Origin: Blautia liquoris
GTDB lineage: Bacteria; Bacillota; Clostridia; Lachnospirales; Lachnospiraceae
Assembly (NCBI RefSeq): GCF_015159595.1
Contig: NZ_CP063304.1
Coordinates: 3,038,001 to 3,102,000 of the forward strand
Length of the DNA stretch: 64,000 nt
Direction of reading: 5' to 3'
Part shown: piece by piece, positions 39,301 to 45,671 of the stretch
Layout of the letters: each line of letters begins with the position of its first letter
How positions within the stretch are numbered: the first letter of the stretch is position 1
Made by a program: the position numbers and the translations under genes
Notes under the pieces: model-generated
Database searches by the model: none
The model's input: the letters and a program-made list of their open reading frames with translations, nothing else
What the model was told of the DNA's origin: nothing

Positions 39301-39988
39301 TCTGGACACCGTTTGTACCCTCACGCATGGCATTTTCTACAGTCGTTAAAAACTCCTGTGCACTGATACTTCCTGCGCTTAAATCGTCTTGTACGGACGC
39401 TGAATCCCTACCCACTGCCTGTGCATACATGCCAACAGCATCAATGCCGACGTCAAACAACCGGTTCAGTTGTTCCATTTCCACAGAACCTTTGGTGCGC
39501 ATCTTGGCGAGTGCGTCCATGACCGTTTCTAATTGTTCGTTGGTGCCTTTGCCGTAAAATGCTACGGCATCCATCCAGCCTTCAACCGACCGGGTAGCAT
39601 CACCGATATGCATACCCCTGGTCACAAAATCCTGCGTAGCTTTGGCAGCCACATCAAGACCGTAAGCGGTGCCTGTAGTGGCTCCGGACAATCTGTCCAA
39701 TGCCTTATTGGCTGCATCAGAAGAACCGGTCATACGGGTCATGGTACGGTCGAACTGCTCCATGGTATCAATACGTCCAAACGCTTTGTCGAGGGATGCC
39801 CTGGCCGTACTTGCGCCCACCTGGATAAGCTTGAAAGCACCAACACCCTTAGCAATGTCCATAATGGATGTTTTAGCCTTTGCAGAGCCTTTGTCCAGGC
39901 CTTGCAGACTGGACTGTGCTTTATTCATTTGTGATGTAAATCCGTTGTCTATGGCACTTAATACCGCTTGTACGCTATAACTTTCCAT
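36347..39988 (-). CDS. Phage tail tape measure protein
   Basis: 1,213 residues, mostly helical. N-terminal TMP domain (residues about 1-350). Hydrophobic segments around ANPIGVVIGLVTAFVGVVVA (near 450) may enter the host membrane. A long coiled-coil region of Gln/Glu/Lys-rich repeats (500-700) follows, then Met/Ser/Thr-rich repeats (SGMNSTKKIVDAAMKQSTQ and alike) near the C-terminus. Its length sets the tail length, suggesting a siphovirus tail of the order of 180 nm by the usual rule of about 0.15 nm per residue. Confidence 0.95.
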   Translation of the reverse strand: MESYSVQAVLSAIDNGFTSQMNKAQSSLQGLDKGSAKAKTSIMDIAKGVGAFKLIQVGASTARASLDKAFGRIDTMEQFDRTMTRMTGSSDAANKALDRLSGATTGTAYGLDVAAKATQDFVTRGMHIGDATRSVEGWMDAVAFYGKGTNEQLETVMDALAKMRTKGSVEMEQLNRLFDVGIDAVGMYAQAVGRDSASVQDDLSAGSISAQEFLTTVENAMREGTNGVQSVAGAAKEAGASWGGTFDNMKAATARGMVAIIQEIDGGLTNGALPDMRTGLLDSAKTFEKFLKVVGKGTGAAVKIAAPGIKLVVNNLDVLGATALTAAGGFATFKTVMAAMSVTKKVAADFKAADSAIRNIDATYGALTIVLGKNAQAELIRAAAVRAGMTVDEAGNVITKEGTVATSAETAALLASTGAISVKTLLMGVLTGKVKLTTAAQLLWNAAMSANPIGVVIGLVTAFVGVVVAATKAIVKNDKKLQEIKDTTEKVSEETQELTSNIASTAEAYDANIRAIDAQNGATETMLSNLMELSTKEKKSKKDKEEIRQYVKSLNDSVDDLNLSYNEELDMLNMTEGAIKAKIAAYKEQAQAQASQERYVELLKEQQEVAAKIKETDNALAEAQTKYNDAQWWQIATSMETSKTIGDLIDTKSDLKLKEDELTETIKAQETTMGENAAKAAEASAIASDAVNTGVQKQITSLNALSEAQEITLDRVVSAYETMTGSLSDLSTKIEEDSEQTWAKVRENQTDTLEKTQEFADLYAAAINAGVSESYLNAIGATGPEALPLLREMMDGSIDEVLASQGEWESAYQTINSKFTDSLQLDDGQRATVREYISGKAGVLGTLQSALNEADIPALGNAVPEGYAKGIDEGTEEVVDTVENMVGAGIEGGAAKQDSNSPSKVYEGLGQDAVSGYVMGVQASQGQIGSAMSSAIQIGIRAAESASKSGMTGIVKTTNQAFSGMNAAAKTGMSDMTSTVTSGMNSTKKIVDAAMKQSTQSVTTGMKNQNTQVATGMRQIQSAASSGTSGFVRTITSGMNSAVSAVTSGKSRMVTQVNTLQSSFYSAGVFASHGLANGINAGSGAAIAAARNVANSVAATMRNALQVHSPSKVTTKIGEYASEGAAIGLLNMISMVKRASDKVAQVMVPQPDTVARPAYAGATSGYSAYTGHSGNMTLVLEVDGRELGRVVAPFSELENQKRAKIKTRIAGGR

Positions 39989-40268
39989 CTGCTCCCTCCT
40001 CTCTCAACTGTTCTAATCGTCTGGCCACCTGTCGCAATCCGGAATCACATGCCTTAAATCCGCCGGCTTTTTTTACTTTGGAAATCCGTGCATCGTAGTC
40101 AAAAAACTTATCAAACCGTTTGTATACCAGCTCTGATTTATCCTTGCCTATCGCCCGTTCCGCTTTAATTTCTCGCATCAGCCATGCCTGCAGGTGCAGC
40201 TCGTATTCCCGGTCAACCTGTTTCAAGAGATTACCCTGTAACCGCAGGCGATATTCATACAGGCTCAT
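39975..40268 (-). CDS. Tail assembly chaperone, frameshift C-terminal part
   Basis: A 97-codon ORF from ATG 40268. The same frame is open upstream to at least 40,345 and encodes ETYEELIVNCFRLLG then TTLREAEEMSLYEYRLRLQG, the usual C-terminal extension of tail chaperones made by -1 frameshift from the upstream gene. So the functional product is probably a fusion with the 40,322-40,735 gene (like gpG-GT), not a separate protein. It overlaps the tape measure start. Confidence 0.75.
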   Translation of the reverse strand: MSLYEYRLRLQGNLLKQVDREYELHLQAWLMREIKAERAIGKDKSELVYKRFDKFFDYDARISKVKKAGGFKACDSGLRQVARRLEQLREEGADGKL

Positions 40269-40321
40269 CTCCTCGGCTTCGCGAAGCGTTGTTACTCCCA
40301 GCAGCCGGAAACAGTTAACAA

Positions 40322-40735
40322 TCAGTTCTTCGTAGGTTTCTTTGGAGGACTTTTCGGCTTCTTGCCTTTCTCCTCTTCCTGGATTTCCTTCATCATGTTC
40401 AGAAGCGCCTCCATCTGTTCCACTCGGCTCCTGGTAACATTCGAGTTTTTTAGCTCACTTAACACCTCCTCGAATAACTTATCGATATCCTCGCATGCTT
40501 CAATATAGGTGTCTACCTCATCCCTGGTAGGTCTGTTGTCCTCAGTTGCGGTTGCGGAGTAGAGAAAATCAGCCAGCGTCACCGGATCGTGAGAAAATAT
40601 CAAAGGCACTCTGTCCTCAAGCGTTGCGCCGAACTTCACGCCATTTTTTTCAAAATAATACTTTTCGTCCAGTTCGCGGATGAATTTAAGACCAAATCTC
40701 AAAGTATGGTCAATACCATTTATTTTAATCTGCAT
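40322..40735 (-). CDS. Tail assembly chaperone (G-like)
   Basis: 137 residues from the ATG at 40735 (GGAGG at 5 bases; an earlier in-frame ATG contains that ribosome site). The sequence HTLRFGLKFIRELDEKYYFE and the acidic central part fit phage tail assembly chaperones placed between the major tail and tape measure genes. The C-terminus is Lys/Pro-rich (KGKKPKSPPKKP). An A-AAG slip site at 40340-40343 near the end would allow -1 frameshift into the next frame. Confidence 0.82.
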   Translation of the reverse strand: MQIKINGIDHTLRFGLKFIRELDEKYYFEKNGVKFGATLEDRVPLIFSHDPVTLADFLYSATATEDNRPTRDEVDTYIEACEDIDKLFEEVLSELKNSNVTRSRVEQMEALLNMMKEIQEEEKGKKPKSPPKKPTKN

Positions 40736-40782
40736 AGTTTCCTCCATAAAATTGGAGCGACAATACGCCGCCCCTTGCTTAA

Positions 40783-41280
40783 TCAGCTGCCAGATTCGAT
40801 TTCTGTGTCTTGGAACGCATACTGAATCGTAGCGATTTCGTCAGCCGTCAGCGTCACTTCGCCGTCCTGTAATTCACCATCGACGTTGAATGTAGTCGTG
40901 AACTGTGCAGCTTCTTCCACGTTCGCCGGGTCTTCCCATTCCGTCAAGCGTCCACGACCATATTTTGCCTTGTACTTGTTATCTGTGGTTTTATTGCCCA
41001 GGTCAATCTCCCAGACCTCAAGCAGTTCCCTTTTAAGCACGCTCTGCCGCAACATCTCGTTAACTTCATCCCTGGTGGAGATTGCAGAAATTTCAATCGA
41101 TGTGGTCAGCCCGCCATCGTAGTTGATAGGACCGTCTTTTGTCATTTGACTGTCTGCATTGGTGTCATACGTGATGGTATGCTCAATTTGCAGTGCCAGC
41201 TTTGCTGCCTTTTTCGTTGCAGCATCTTCGTATCGGCGGAACTTTAAAATCTTCTCTTTGCCGAAAATAGGTGTTTGCAT
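40783..41280 (-). CDS. Major tail protein (tail tube)
   Basis: 165 residues, a beta-rich tail tube subunit of the TP901-1/phi13 type. Typical parts are the early KFRRYEDAATKKAAKLALQI, the mid MTKDGPINYDGG, and the late acidic TADEIATIQYAFQDTE. Position between connector proteins and chaperones supports the call. GTAGGAGG-like ribosome site upstream. Confidence 0.88.
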   Translation of the reverse strand: MQTPIFGKEKILKFRRYEDAATKKAAKLALQIEHTITYDTNADSQMTKDGPINYDGGLTTSIEISAISTRDEVNEMLRQSVLKRELLEVWEIDLGNKTTDNKYKAKYGRGRLTEWEDPANVEEAAQFTTTFNVDGELQDGEVTLTADEIATIQYAFQDTEIESGS

Positions 41281-41289
41281 GTTTACCTC

Positions 41290-41676
41290 CTAATAAAATT
41301 GCGCAGTGACATCCAACACGCCGTGCCATAGAGCGGTTCCGGTGGACGTATCCTGCAAGATTTGTAAGTTACATTGATTCAAGGGGGTCAACCACCGTAA
41401 TGACTCTGTGGTCTTAATCCCTTTAATTTCCATTAATAGCTTGTTAACTATATCCGATACCTGTTTGCGCTTGCCGCCCTCCCCCCACACATGCAGAGTC
41501 AAGGACACGCTACCCAATATCGCTGTTTTGGTAGCCCTCGGTATCAATATTGCTTCGCCAACCTCAATGAAGGGATAGGGCACATCTTCGAGCGGTTTAT
41601 ATGGGTATGTGTCATAGTGATTATTTAGACATAATTGAAAACAGGCATCGTAAAACTGCTGGTCTGGTTGCTTCAT
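41290..41676 (-). CDS. Phage tail terminator-like protein
   Basis: 128 residues. The form DVPYPFIEVGEAILIPRATKT followed by VWGEGGKRKQVSDIVNKLL is typical of tail terminator/DUF806-DUF3168 proteins that cap the tail tube. It lies just upstream of the major tail gene, the usual place. No stronger motif. Confidence 0.75.
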   Translation of the reverse strand: MKQPDQQFYDACFQLCLNNHYDTYPYKPLEDVPYPFIEVGEAILIPRATKTAILGSVSLTLHVWGEGGKRKQVSDIVNKLLMEIKGIKTTESLRWLTPLNQCNLQILQDTSTGTALWHGVLDVTAQFY

Positions 41677-41677
41677 A

Positions 41678-42016
41678 TCATTTCACCAGCCTTTGCATGT
41701 CGTTTTTAAATTTTGCAGACTGGATGCGAAAAGCAGGACGTACGTGTGGTGTTCCAGCCATGTATCGGGTACCATACTCTTGATAGGGCGCATATTCTGC
41801 CTCGCTGGTAACTTTGGCTGCCATACCCTGATTTTCAATATCCAGACGTATGTTACGTTTCAATGCGCCTGTATCGACCGGGGCGAAACGCTGGGTTTTC
41901 TGATGCATCTCTGCCCCATTAACCCTGACAACTTGTTTAACATCTTCTAAGGTAGCACACTTTTTAAGGTGCGCCATCAGCTTATCGATGCCCCTGATTT
42001 CTAACCCACTGCTCAT
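41678..42016 (-). CDS. HK97 gp10-like head-tail protein
   Basis: 112 residues. The motif APVDTGALKRNIRLDIEN and the later AEYAPYQEYGTRYMAGTPHVRPAF are diagnostic of the HK97-gp10 family of head-tail completion proteins. It overlaps the preceding gene by 4 bases. Confidence 0.92.
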   Translation of the reverse strand: MSSGLEIRGIDKLMAHLKKCATLEDVKQVVRVNGAEMHQKTQRFAPVDTGALKRNIRLDIENQGMAAKVTSEAEYAPYQEYGTRYMAGTPHVRPAFRIQSAKFKNDMQRLVK

Positions 42017-42318
42017 TGCTTCACCTCTTCCACGATTAGGGTTTGTTTTCCCTTCAGGTCCGTGTGACTGGCGAACTGATACTTAACGTCCTTATAATAC
42101 AGGTAGTCCCATGGCTCCTTGTACGGACGCAATAGTCGTATGACCTTGCGCTTTTTCTTATAGTCCCCGAAGAGTGCCTGCGCCCGATCGGTGCCTAAGT
42201 CTGTAATGCTGACATCTAACGTGGTCTTGATCTCTGTCTGTGGCTTATCCTCGCCCAGTGTCGGATCGTAGCCACCGGGTGTAAGCCGCACGAAAGTGAT
42301 CCGGTCTAAATACCTCAC
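42013..42318 (-). CDS. Head closure / head-tail joining protein
   Basis: 101 residues, beta-rich. TFVRLTPGGYDPTLGED and YLYYKDVKYQFASHTDLKGK fit head-tail joining (stopper) proteins of the SPP1 gp16 kind. Overlaps both neighbours by 4 bases, so translation is coupled. Confidence 0.75.
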   Translation of the reverse strand: MRYLDRITFVRLTPGGYDPTLGEDKPQTEIKTTLDVSITDLGTDRAQALFGDYKKKRKVIRLLRPYKEPWDYLYYKDVKYQFASHTDLKGKQTLIVEEVKQ

Positions 42319-42644
42319 AGAAACCTCACCACCCCTCTCTTATTACTCTCTTGCATAGTAAGCCATGCTTGAATTGCGGAGAGATACGGGGCAATATCAT
42401 CCCCGTATGTAATACTCTCTCCCTCCTGGCTGTAGCTGGCCATACCTTCATTCCCGATCCGGTTAAAGCGTACAATTGCAAGCTCTGTCACGATGTACTG
42501 CAATGGATCCGGAACAGTCGTTACATCGGCTGGCAGATAAGCAAGCACCTGTCTCCCTGCATTAGCAATGATCAGGTTTAGCTTGCTGTCCATGTCGGTA
42601 TCAGTAATACCCAACAGGAGTTTTACATCGTCAAGTGCTGCCAT
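42315..42644 (-). CDS. Head-tail connector protein (gp6-like)
   Basis: 109 residues, helical. Starts MAALDDVKLLLGITDTDMDS, then LNLIIANAGRQVLAYL, a standard N-terminus of phage connector adaptor proteins. The later GNEGMASYSQEGESITYGDD is also typical. It docks under the portal. Confidence 0.85.
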   Translation of the reverse strand: MAALDDVKLLLGITDTDMDSKLNLIIANAGRQVLAYLPADVTTVPDPLQYIVTELAIVRFNRIGNEGMASYSQEGESITYGDDIAPYLSAIQAWLTMQESNKRGVVRFL

Positions 42645-42657
42645 CTAATCACCTCGC

Positions 42658-43587
42658 TTACGGGGTTACTGGTGCTTCTGGTTCTTCCACCGTAATCACC
42701 GCAATTGCATCCTGATATTCTGCAAAGAGCCTTAAGCCCATAATTGCATAGGATTCAGACAGTGCACGGCTGTAATTGCCCTCGGTATGGAATCCAATCA
42801 GTCCAGTTTCAGAATCCGTGGTGTACGGCAGTCCTGCCTGCGCAAACTCGGAATCACCTGGATCTACATAATAACCAATGATGTTATTAATAGGCGTTGC
42901 GATGATCTGTCCTTCTTCCAATTCGGACGAAATGAATACGACATCTGCCCCTAGGAAGTTTTTCACGTAATCCATACCGAAAGCGGTCTGGATCGTGATC
43001 TGTGCGGCACCGACATACTTGTACAGGTCAAGAGTATTCACCCACACAGCAACGCCTGTGGCCGTTCTGTGTATCTTCTTAAACTTGTCCTTTACTTTTC
43101 CAATCACCATTGCGATTCCCATCTGCCAAGTCGTTTCGGTAGATGTCAGAGTTCCCGTTTTGAGGAAGTCGTAGAACCGGTTCAGTACGATATCCTGCAG
43201 CTCTGTCTTGAACTCTTCGTCTGTCATGGCAACAGCTACATCATAGCCATGCTCTGCAATAGCCTCGGCAGACACACCTTTTCGATATTTCTCAATATCA
43301 ATAGAATCGTAAGGTGTCTCTTTTACTTCAAACTGGGAAAGCGGGATTTCCTCGCCCTCGGCTACCGTCCCACTCTTTAAAGTGCCGGTTGCTTTCTTTG
43401 TCTTTAAGGTGGTTCCGTTCCCTTTTTTGATAAATCTGGAAATGCCCATGATATCCGTCAGGGCTTGCAGATTTTTGGAGAAGGATGTAACAAAATCAAT
43501 TTCTCTGGCTGCCACCGTGATCTGCGCTTTGCCGGTCATCCCCGCCGGCGCTGCAAATAACTGTAAATCAAATTTCTTTGTATGCAT
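42658..43587 (-). CDS. Major capsid protein
   Basis: 309 residues, HK97-fold. The N-terminus MHTKKFDLQLFAAPAG carries the same LQLFA motif as the scaffold gene upstream and as ribosomal protein L27 of Firmicutes, a known Prp protease cleavage site. The core has GISRFIKKGNGTTLKTKKATG, SIDIEKYRKGVSAEAIAEHG and a late FHTEGNYSRALSESYAIMG. Thus the first ten residues are probably removed. Confidence 0.92.
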   Translation of the reverse strand: MHTKKFDLQLFAAPAGMTGKAQITVAAREIDFVTSFSKNLQALTDIMGISRFIKKGNGTTLKTKKATGTLKSGTVAEGEEIPLSQFEVKETPYDSIDIEKYRKGVSAEAIAEHGYDVAVAMTDEEFKTELQDIVLNRFYDFLKTGTLTSTETTWQMGIAMVIGKVKDKFKKIHRTATGVAVWVNTLDLYKYVGAAQITIQTAFGMDYVKNFLGADVVFISSELEEGQIIATPINNIIGYYVDPGDSEFAQAGLPYTTDSETGLIGFHTEGNYSRALSESYAIMGLRLFAEYQDAIAVITVEEPEAPVTP

Positions 43588-43601
43588 GTTCTTTATCTCC
43601 T

Positions 43602-44315
43602 TTACTGGAATAAATTAATATGTTCTGTGATCATTCTCTGTCTTTCGGCACGGTCTTTGATTGCAAGTATCTGTTCTTTGGTTACTGTTCCCTTTCCACC
43701 TGTTCCGGCTTTCGGGGGATTGCCCTTTAAAGCGTCCTTGACGGCACCTTGGACAGATTCTTTAAACAGCTTCGTAAATGATTCCACTGCTGTCTTTGTG
43801 TCCGCTGCATCGTCTGACACCAGATGTGACAGGAGTTCATCAGGAATCGTGATCTCCTCTTCGGAAAGCATCTTCCGGGCTGTCTTTGACATATCGGAAA
43901 GAGCATTTGCCCGCTTCAAGTCTGCGATCTCTTTTTCGAGTTTCCTGGCTTTATACTCGGCCTTCTCTTCCTTTGTCATTTTCGCCAGCTTTTCAGCCTC
44001 GGACAGCTTATCATCCGTCAATGCCTGCCACTTCTCCTGTGCGGTTGTGACCGCTGTGTTAATTGCTTTCTGCACCCGGCGATCAAACTCCGCCTGATTG
44101 CCTTCACCTTTCAGGAAATTGTCAAATGATACCGGGCCGTTGCCGTTACCACTTCTGGTCCCTGCACCACCTTCCTCTTCTGTTCCGCCACTTGCACCTG
44201 CCCCGTCTCCGTCGCCATTACCGTCACCGGCCCCAGCTCCGTCTCCCTCTGCGAATAGCTGCAGATCAAAAGGCTTCTTTGTTTCTCTCATCTCTAAATA
44301 AATTCTATTTCTCAT
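43602..44315 (-). CDS. Capsid scaffolding protein (DUF4355)
   Basis: 237 residues. N-terminal KKPFDLQLFAEGDG again has the Prp-type cleavage motif. A Gly/Asp/Glu-rich linker follows, then a coiled coil of Lys/Glu-rich helices (residues about 95-140), and a C-terminal helix with RAERQRMITEHINLFQ. This is the DUF4355 scaffold layout. Start at ATG 44315 with AAAGGA; an ATG at 44291 is possible. Confidence 0.88.
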   Translation of the reverse strand: MRNRIYLEMRETKKPFDLQLFAEGDGAGAGDGNGDGDGAGASGGTEEEGGAGTRSGNGNGPVSFDNFLKGEGNQAEFDRRVQKAINTAVTTAQEKWQALTDDKLSEAEKLAKMTKEEKAEYKARKLEKEIADLKRANALSDMSKTARKMLSEEEITIPDELLSHLVSDDAADTKTAVESFTKLFKESVQGAVKDALKGNPPKAGTGGKGTVTKEQILAIKDRAERQRMITEHINLFQ

Positions 44316-44393
44316 AAAATCCTTTCCGTGCCCGCTCCATTCACTTAGTGCCCAGAGCGTTCACTGTAGTTTAATGTCAATTTCGGACAAGTT

Positions 44394-44681
44394 TTAAACA
44401 AGTCGCACATAATCTGGATGGGTACTTGCAACACCGCAAATGCCCAGAAAAAAAGAATCTACCAGAAGTTTTGACTTTTCTGACAAATCCTTAATTTTTA
44501 AAATGAATACGCCCGGCGCAATTGTGTAATCTGGCCTATCACCTGTCAGCCCCTCTATGGATGCGATTAAGCCCTGCGTTAACGTGGATACTGCGGCACA
44601 CACGATATCTTGTCCTGGTGGGGCATATCCTGAGTGACCAAGCACTCTGATTTCGTCCTTTTGGACGCTTACATTAATCAT
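44394..44681 (-). CDS. Prp-type cysteine protease, phage-encoded
   Basis: 95 residues. Family hallmarks are the catalytic His in VLGHSGYAPPGQDIVCAAVSTL and the catalytic Cys in the same block. In Firmicutes the chromosomal Prp removes the N-terminal extension of L27 at an LQxFA motif. Here the gene stands directly upstream of scaffold and capsid genes that both have such a motif, so the likely job is processing of these head proteins. Confidence 0.88.
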   Translation of the reverse strand: MINVSVQKDEIRVLGHSGYAPPGQDIVCAAVSTLTQGLIASIEGLTGDRPDYTIAPGVFILKIKDLSEKSKLLVDSFFLGICGVASTHPDYVRLV

Positions 44682-44782
44682 GTTACCTCCTATTCTCTTT
44701 CATCTTGCTATTTTCTTCCGATTCCACCATAATGTACTTACAGGCTTGCTAAAGCCGAGTACATACGAAAGGAGGCCTCTCT

Positions 44783-45106
44783 GTGAAAATGAAGATAAAA
44801 GGGCTTGACGAACTTGAAAAACAGCTCAAGCAAATGGAAAAGGGTGCAAAAGAATTAGATGGGACTCACAGTGTACCGTTTGGTGAGTTATTTACACCAT
44901 CTTTCATGAAAAAATACACATCCTTTTCTTCTATGGACGAGTTGTTAAATGCGGGCGGCTTTAAAGTTGAATCTCAGGAAGATTTTAAAAATATTCCCGA
45001 AGATGAATTTGACAAGCATATTGCTACAAGCACTAATTTTAGCACCTGGAAGGATATGCTAGGCAAAGCAAGTCAACAGTATGCCGCAAAGAAATTAGGC
45101 TTCTAA
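44783..45106 (+). CDS. Small phage protein on the opposite strand
   Basis: 107 residues, GTG start at 44783 with AAAGGAGG at 7 bases. An N-terminal charged helix (GLDELEKQLKQMEKGAKEL), then SVPFGELFTPSFMKKYTSF, and a C-terminal GKASQQYAAKKLGF. No function recognised. It is the only plus-strand gene in the head module, so it is independently expressed cargo; it could be an immunity or antitoxin-like gene for the toxin module next to it. Confidence 0.75.
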   Translation: MKMKIKGLDELEKQLKQMEKGAKELDGTHSVPFGELFTPSFMKKYTSFSSMDELLNAGGFKVESQEDFKNIPEDEFDKHIATSTNFSTWKDMLGKASQQYAAKKLGF

Positions 45107-45235
45107 TTCAGATGATCCTGAAAGCGATGTAATGGCTTGCTGGGCTTCATGCAAAAGCTCAACAAGTCTCTTCGCTTTTTCTATAGCATCATCTATTTCC
45201 TTGGTGTCAACCCTGAGATCAATTGTATAGTCCAT
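45095..45235 (-). CDS. Small ORF, 46 residues
   Basis: ATG at 45235 with TAGGAGGTAACTGTA upstream, a strong ribosome site. The product begins MDYTIDLRVDTKEIDDAIEK and is a helical acidic peptide. Its end overlaps the convergent plus-strand gene by 12 bases. Function unknown. Confidence 0.6.
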   Translation of the reverse strand: MDYTIDLRVDTKEIDDAIEKAKRLVELLHEAQQAITSLSGSSELEA

Positions 45236-45298
45236 TACAGTTACCTCCTATTCTCCGGACATTGCCCGTCCGGTGGCAGATTGCCGGATCACCGCCTT

Positions 45299-45451
45299 TC
45301 AAGCCTTGCTCGGTGGATAGATAATTTCAATGGATACTGCCCTTGAACCATCATCATAGTCAGTTACATTAACCTGTATGCTTTCGGTATCATCGATTTT
45401 TACACTTTTTAGGATTTTACATCCCAAGTCTAATACTTCGTTCTTTTCCGT
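45299..45451 (-). CDS. Small ORF with ACG in place of a start codon
   Basis: Open frame of 50 codons on the minus strand, product segments KNEVLDLGCKILKSVKID and VTDYDDGSRAVSIEIIYPP. A perfect GGAGG lies 8 bases before ACG at 45451. There is no ATG, GTG or TTG near it in frame, except a later TTG. It may use ACG poorly, start at the TTG, or be dead. Confidence 0.4.
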   Translation of the reverse strand, partial: TEKNEVLDLGCKILKSVKIDDTESIQVNVTDYDDGSRAVSIEIIYPPSKA

Positions 45452-45512
45452 CCTTTACACCTCCTTAAATTTGTGTACAAAAATAGCACCGGCCATTATC
45501 GACTGATGCTAT

Positions 45513-45671
45513 CTATTGGTCAATTATCTCGAAATACTTCGGGGGATATAAATAATCCTCCCCGGAATCATCCACAATGCGGTACCAGCCCTTTTCAGTG
45601 GCCAGAACTTCATATACTTTGTCATGAGTTAATACCAAAAATTCAGTTTTCCCCAGATATTTAACTTTCAT
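45513..45671 (-). CDS. SH3-like small protein, candidate immunity protein
   Basis: 52 residues, from ATG 45671 with GAGGTGG upstream. The sequence KVYEVLATEKGWYRIVDDSG then EDYLYPPKYFEIID is a short SH3-like barrel. It overlaps the end of the MuF toxin-like gene by 11 bases, so the two are translationally coupled, as expected for a toxin/immunity pair. This role is inference from position. Confidence 0.6.
   Translation of the reverse strand: MKVKYLGKTEFLVLTHDKVYEVLATEKGWYRIVDDSGEDYLYPPKYFEIIDQ

Noticed and set aside
38475-39557. 360-codon plus-strand ORF inside the tape measure gene
   Set aside because: Antisense shadow; rich in Ala/Ser/Pro/Thr as expected from the complement of the TMP codons.
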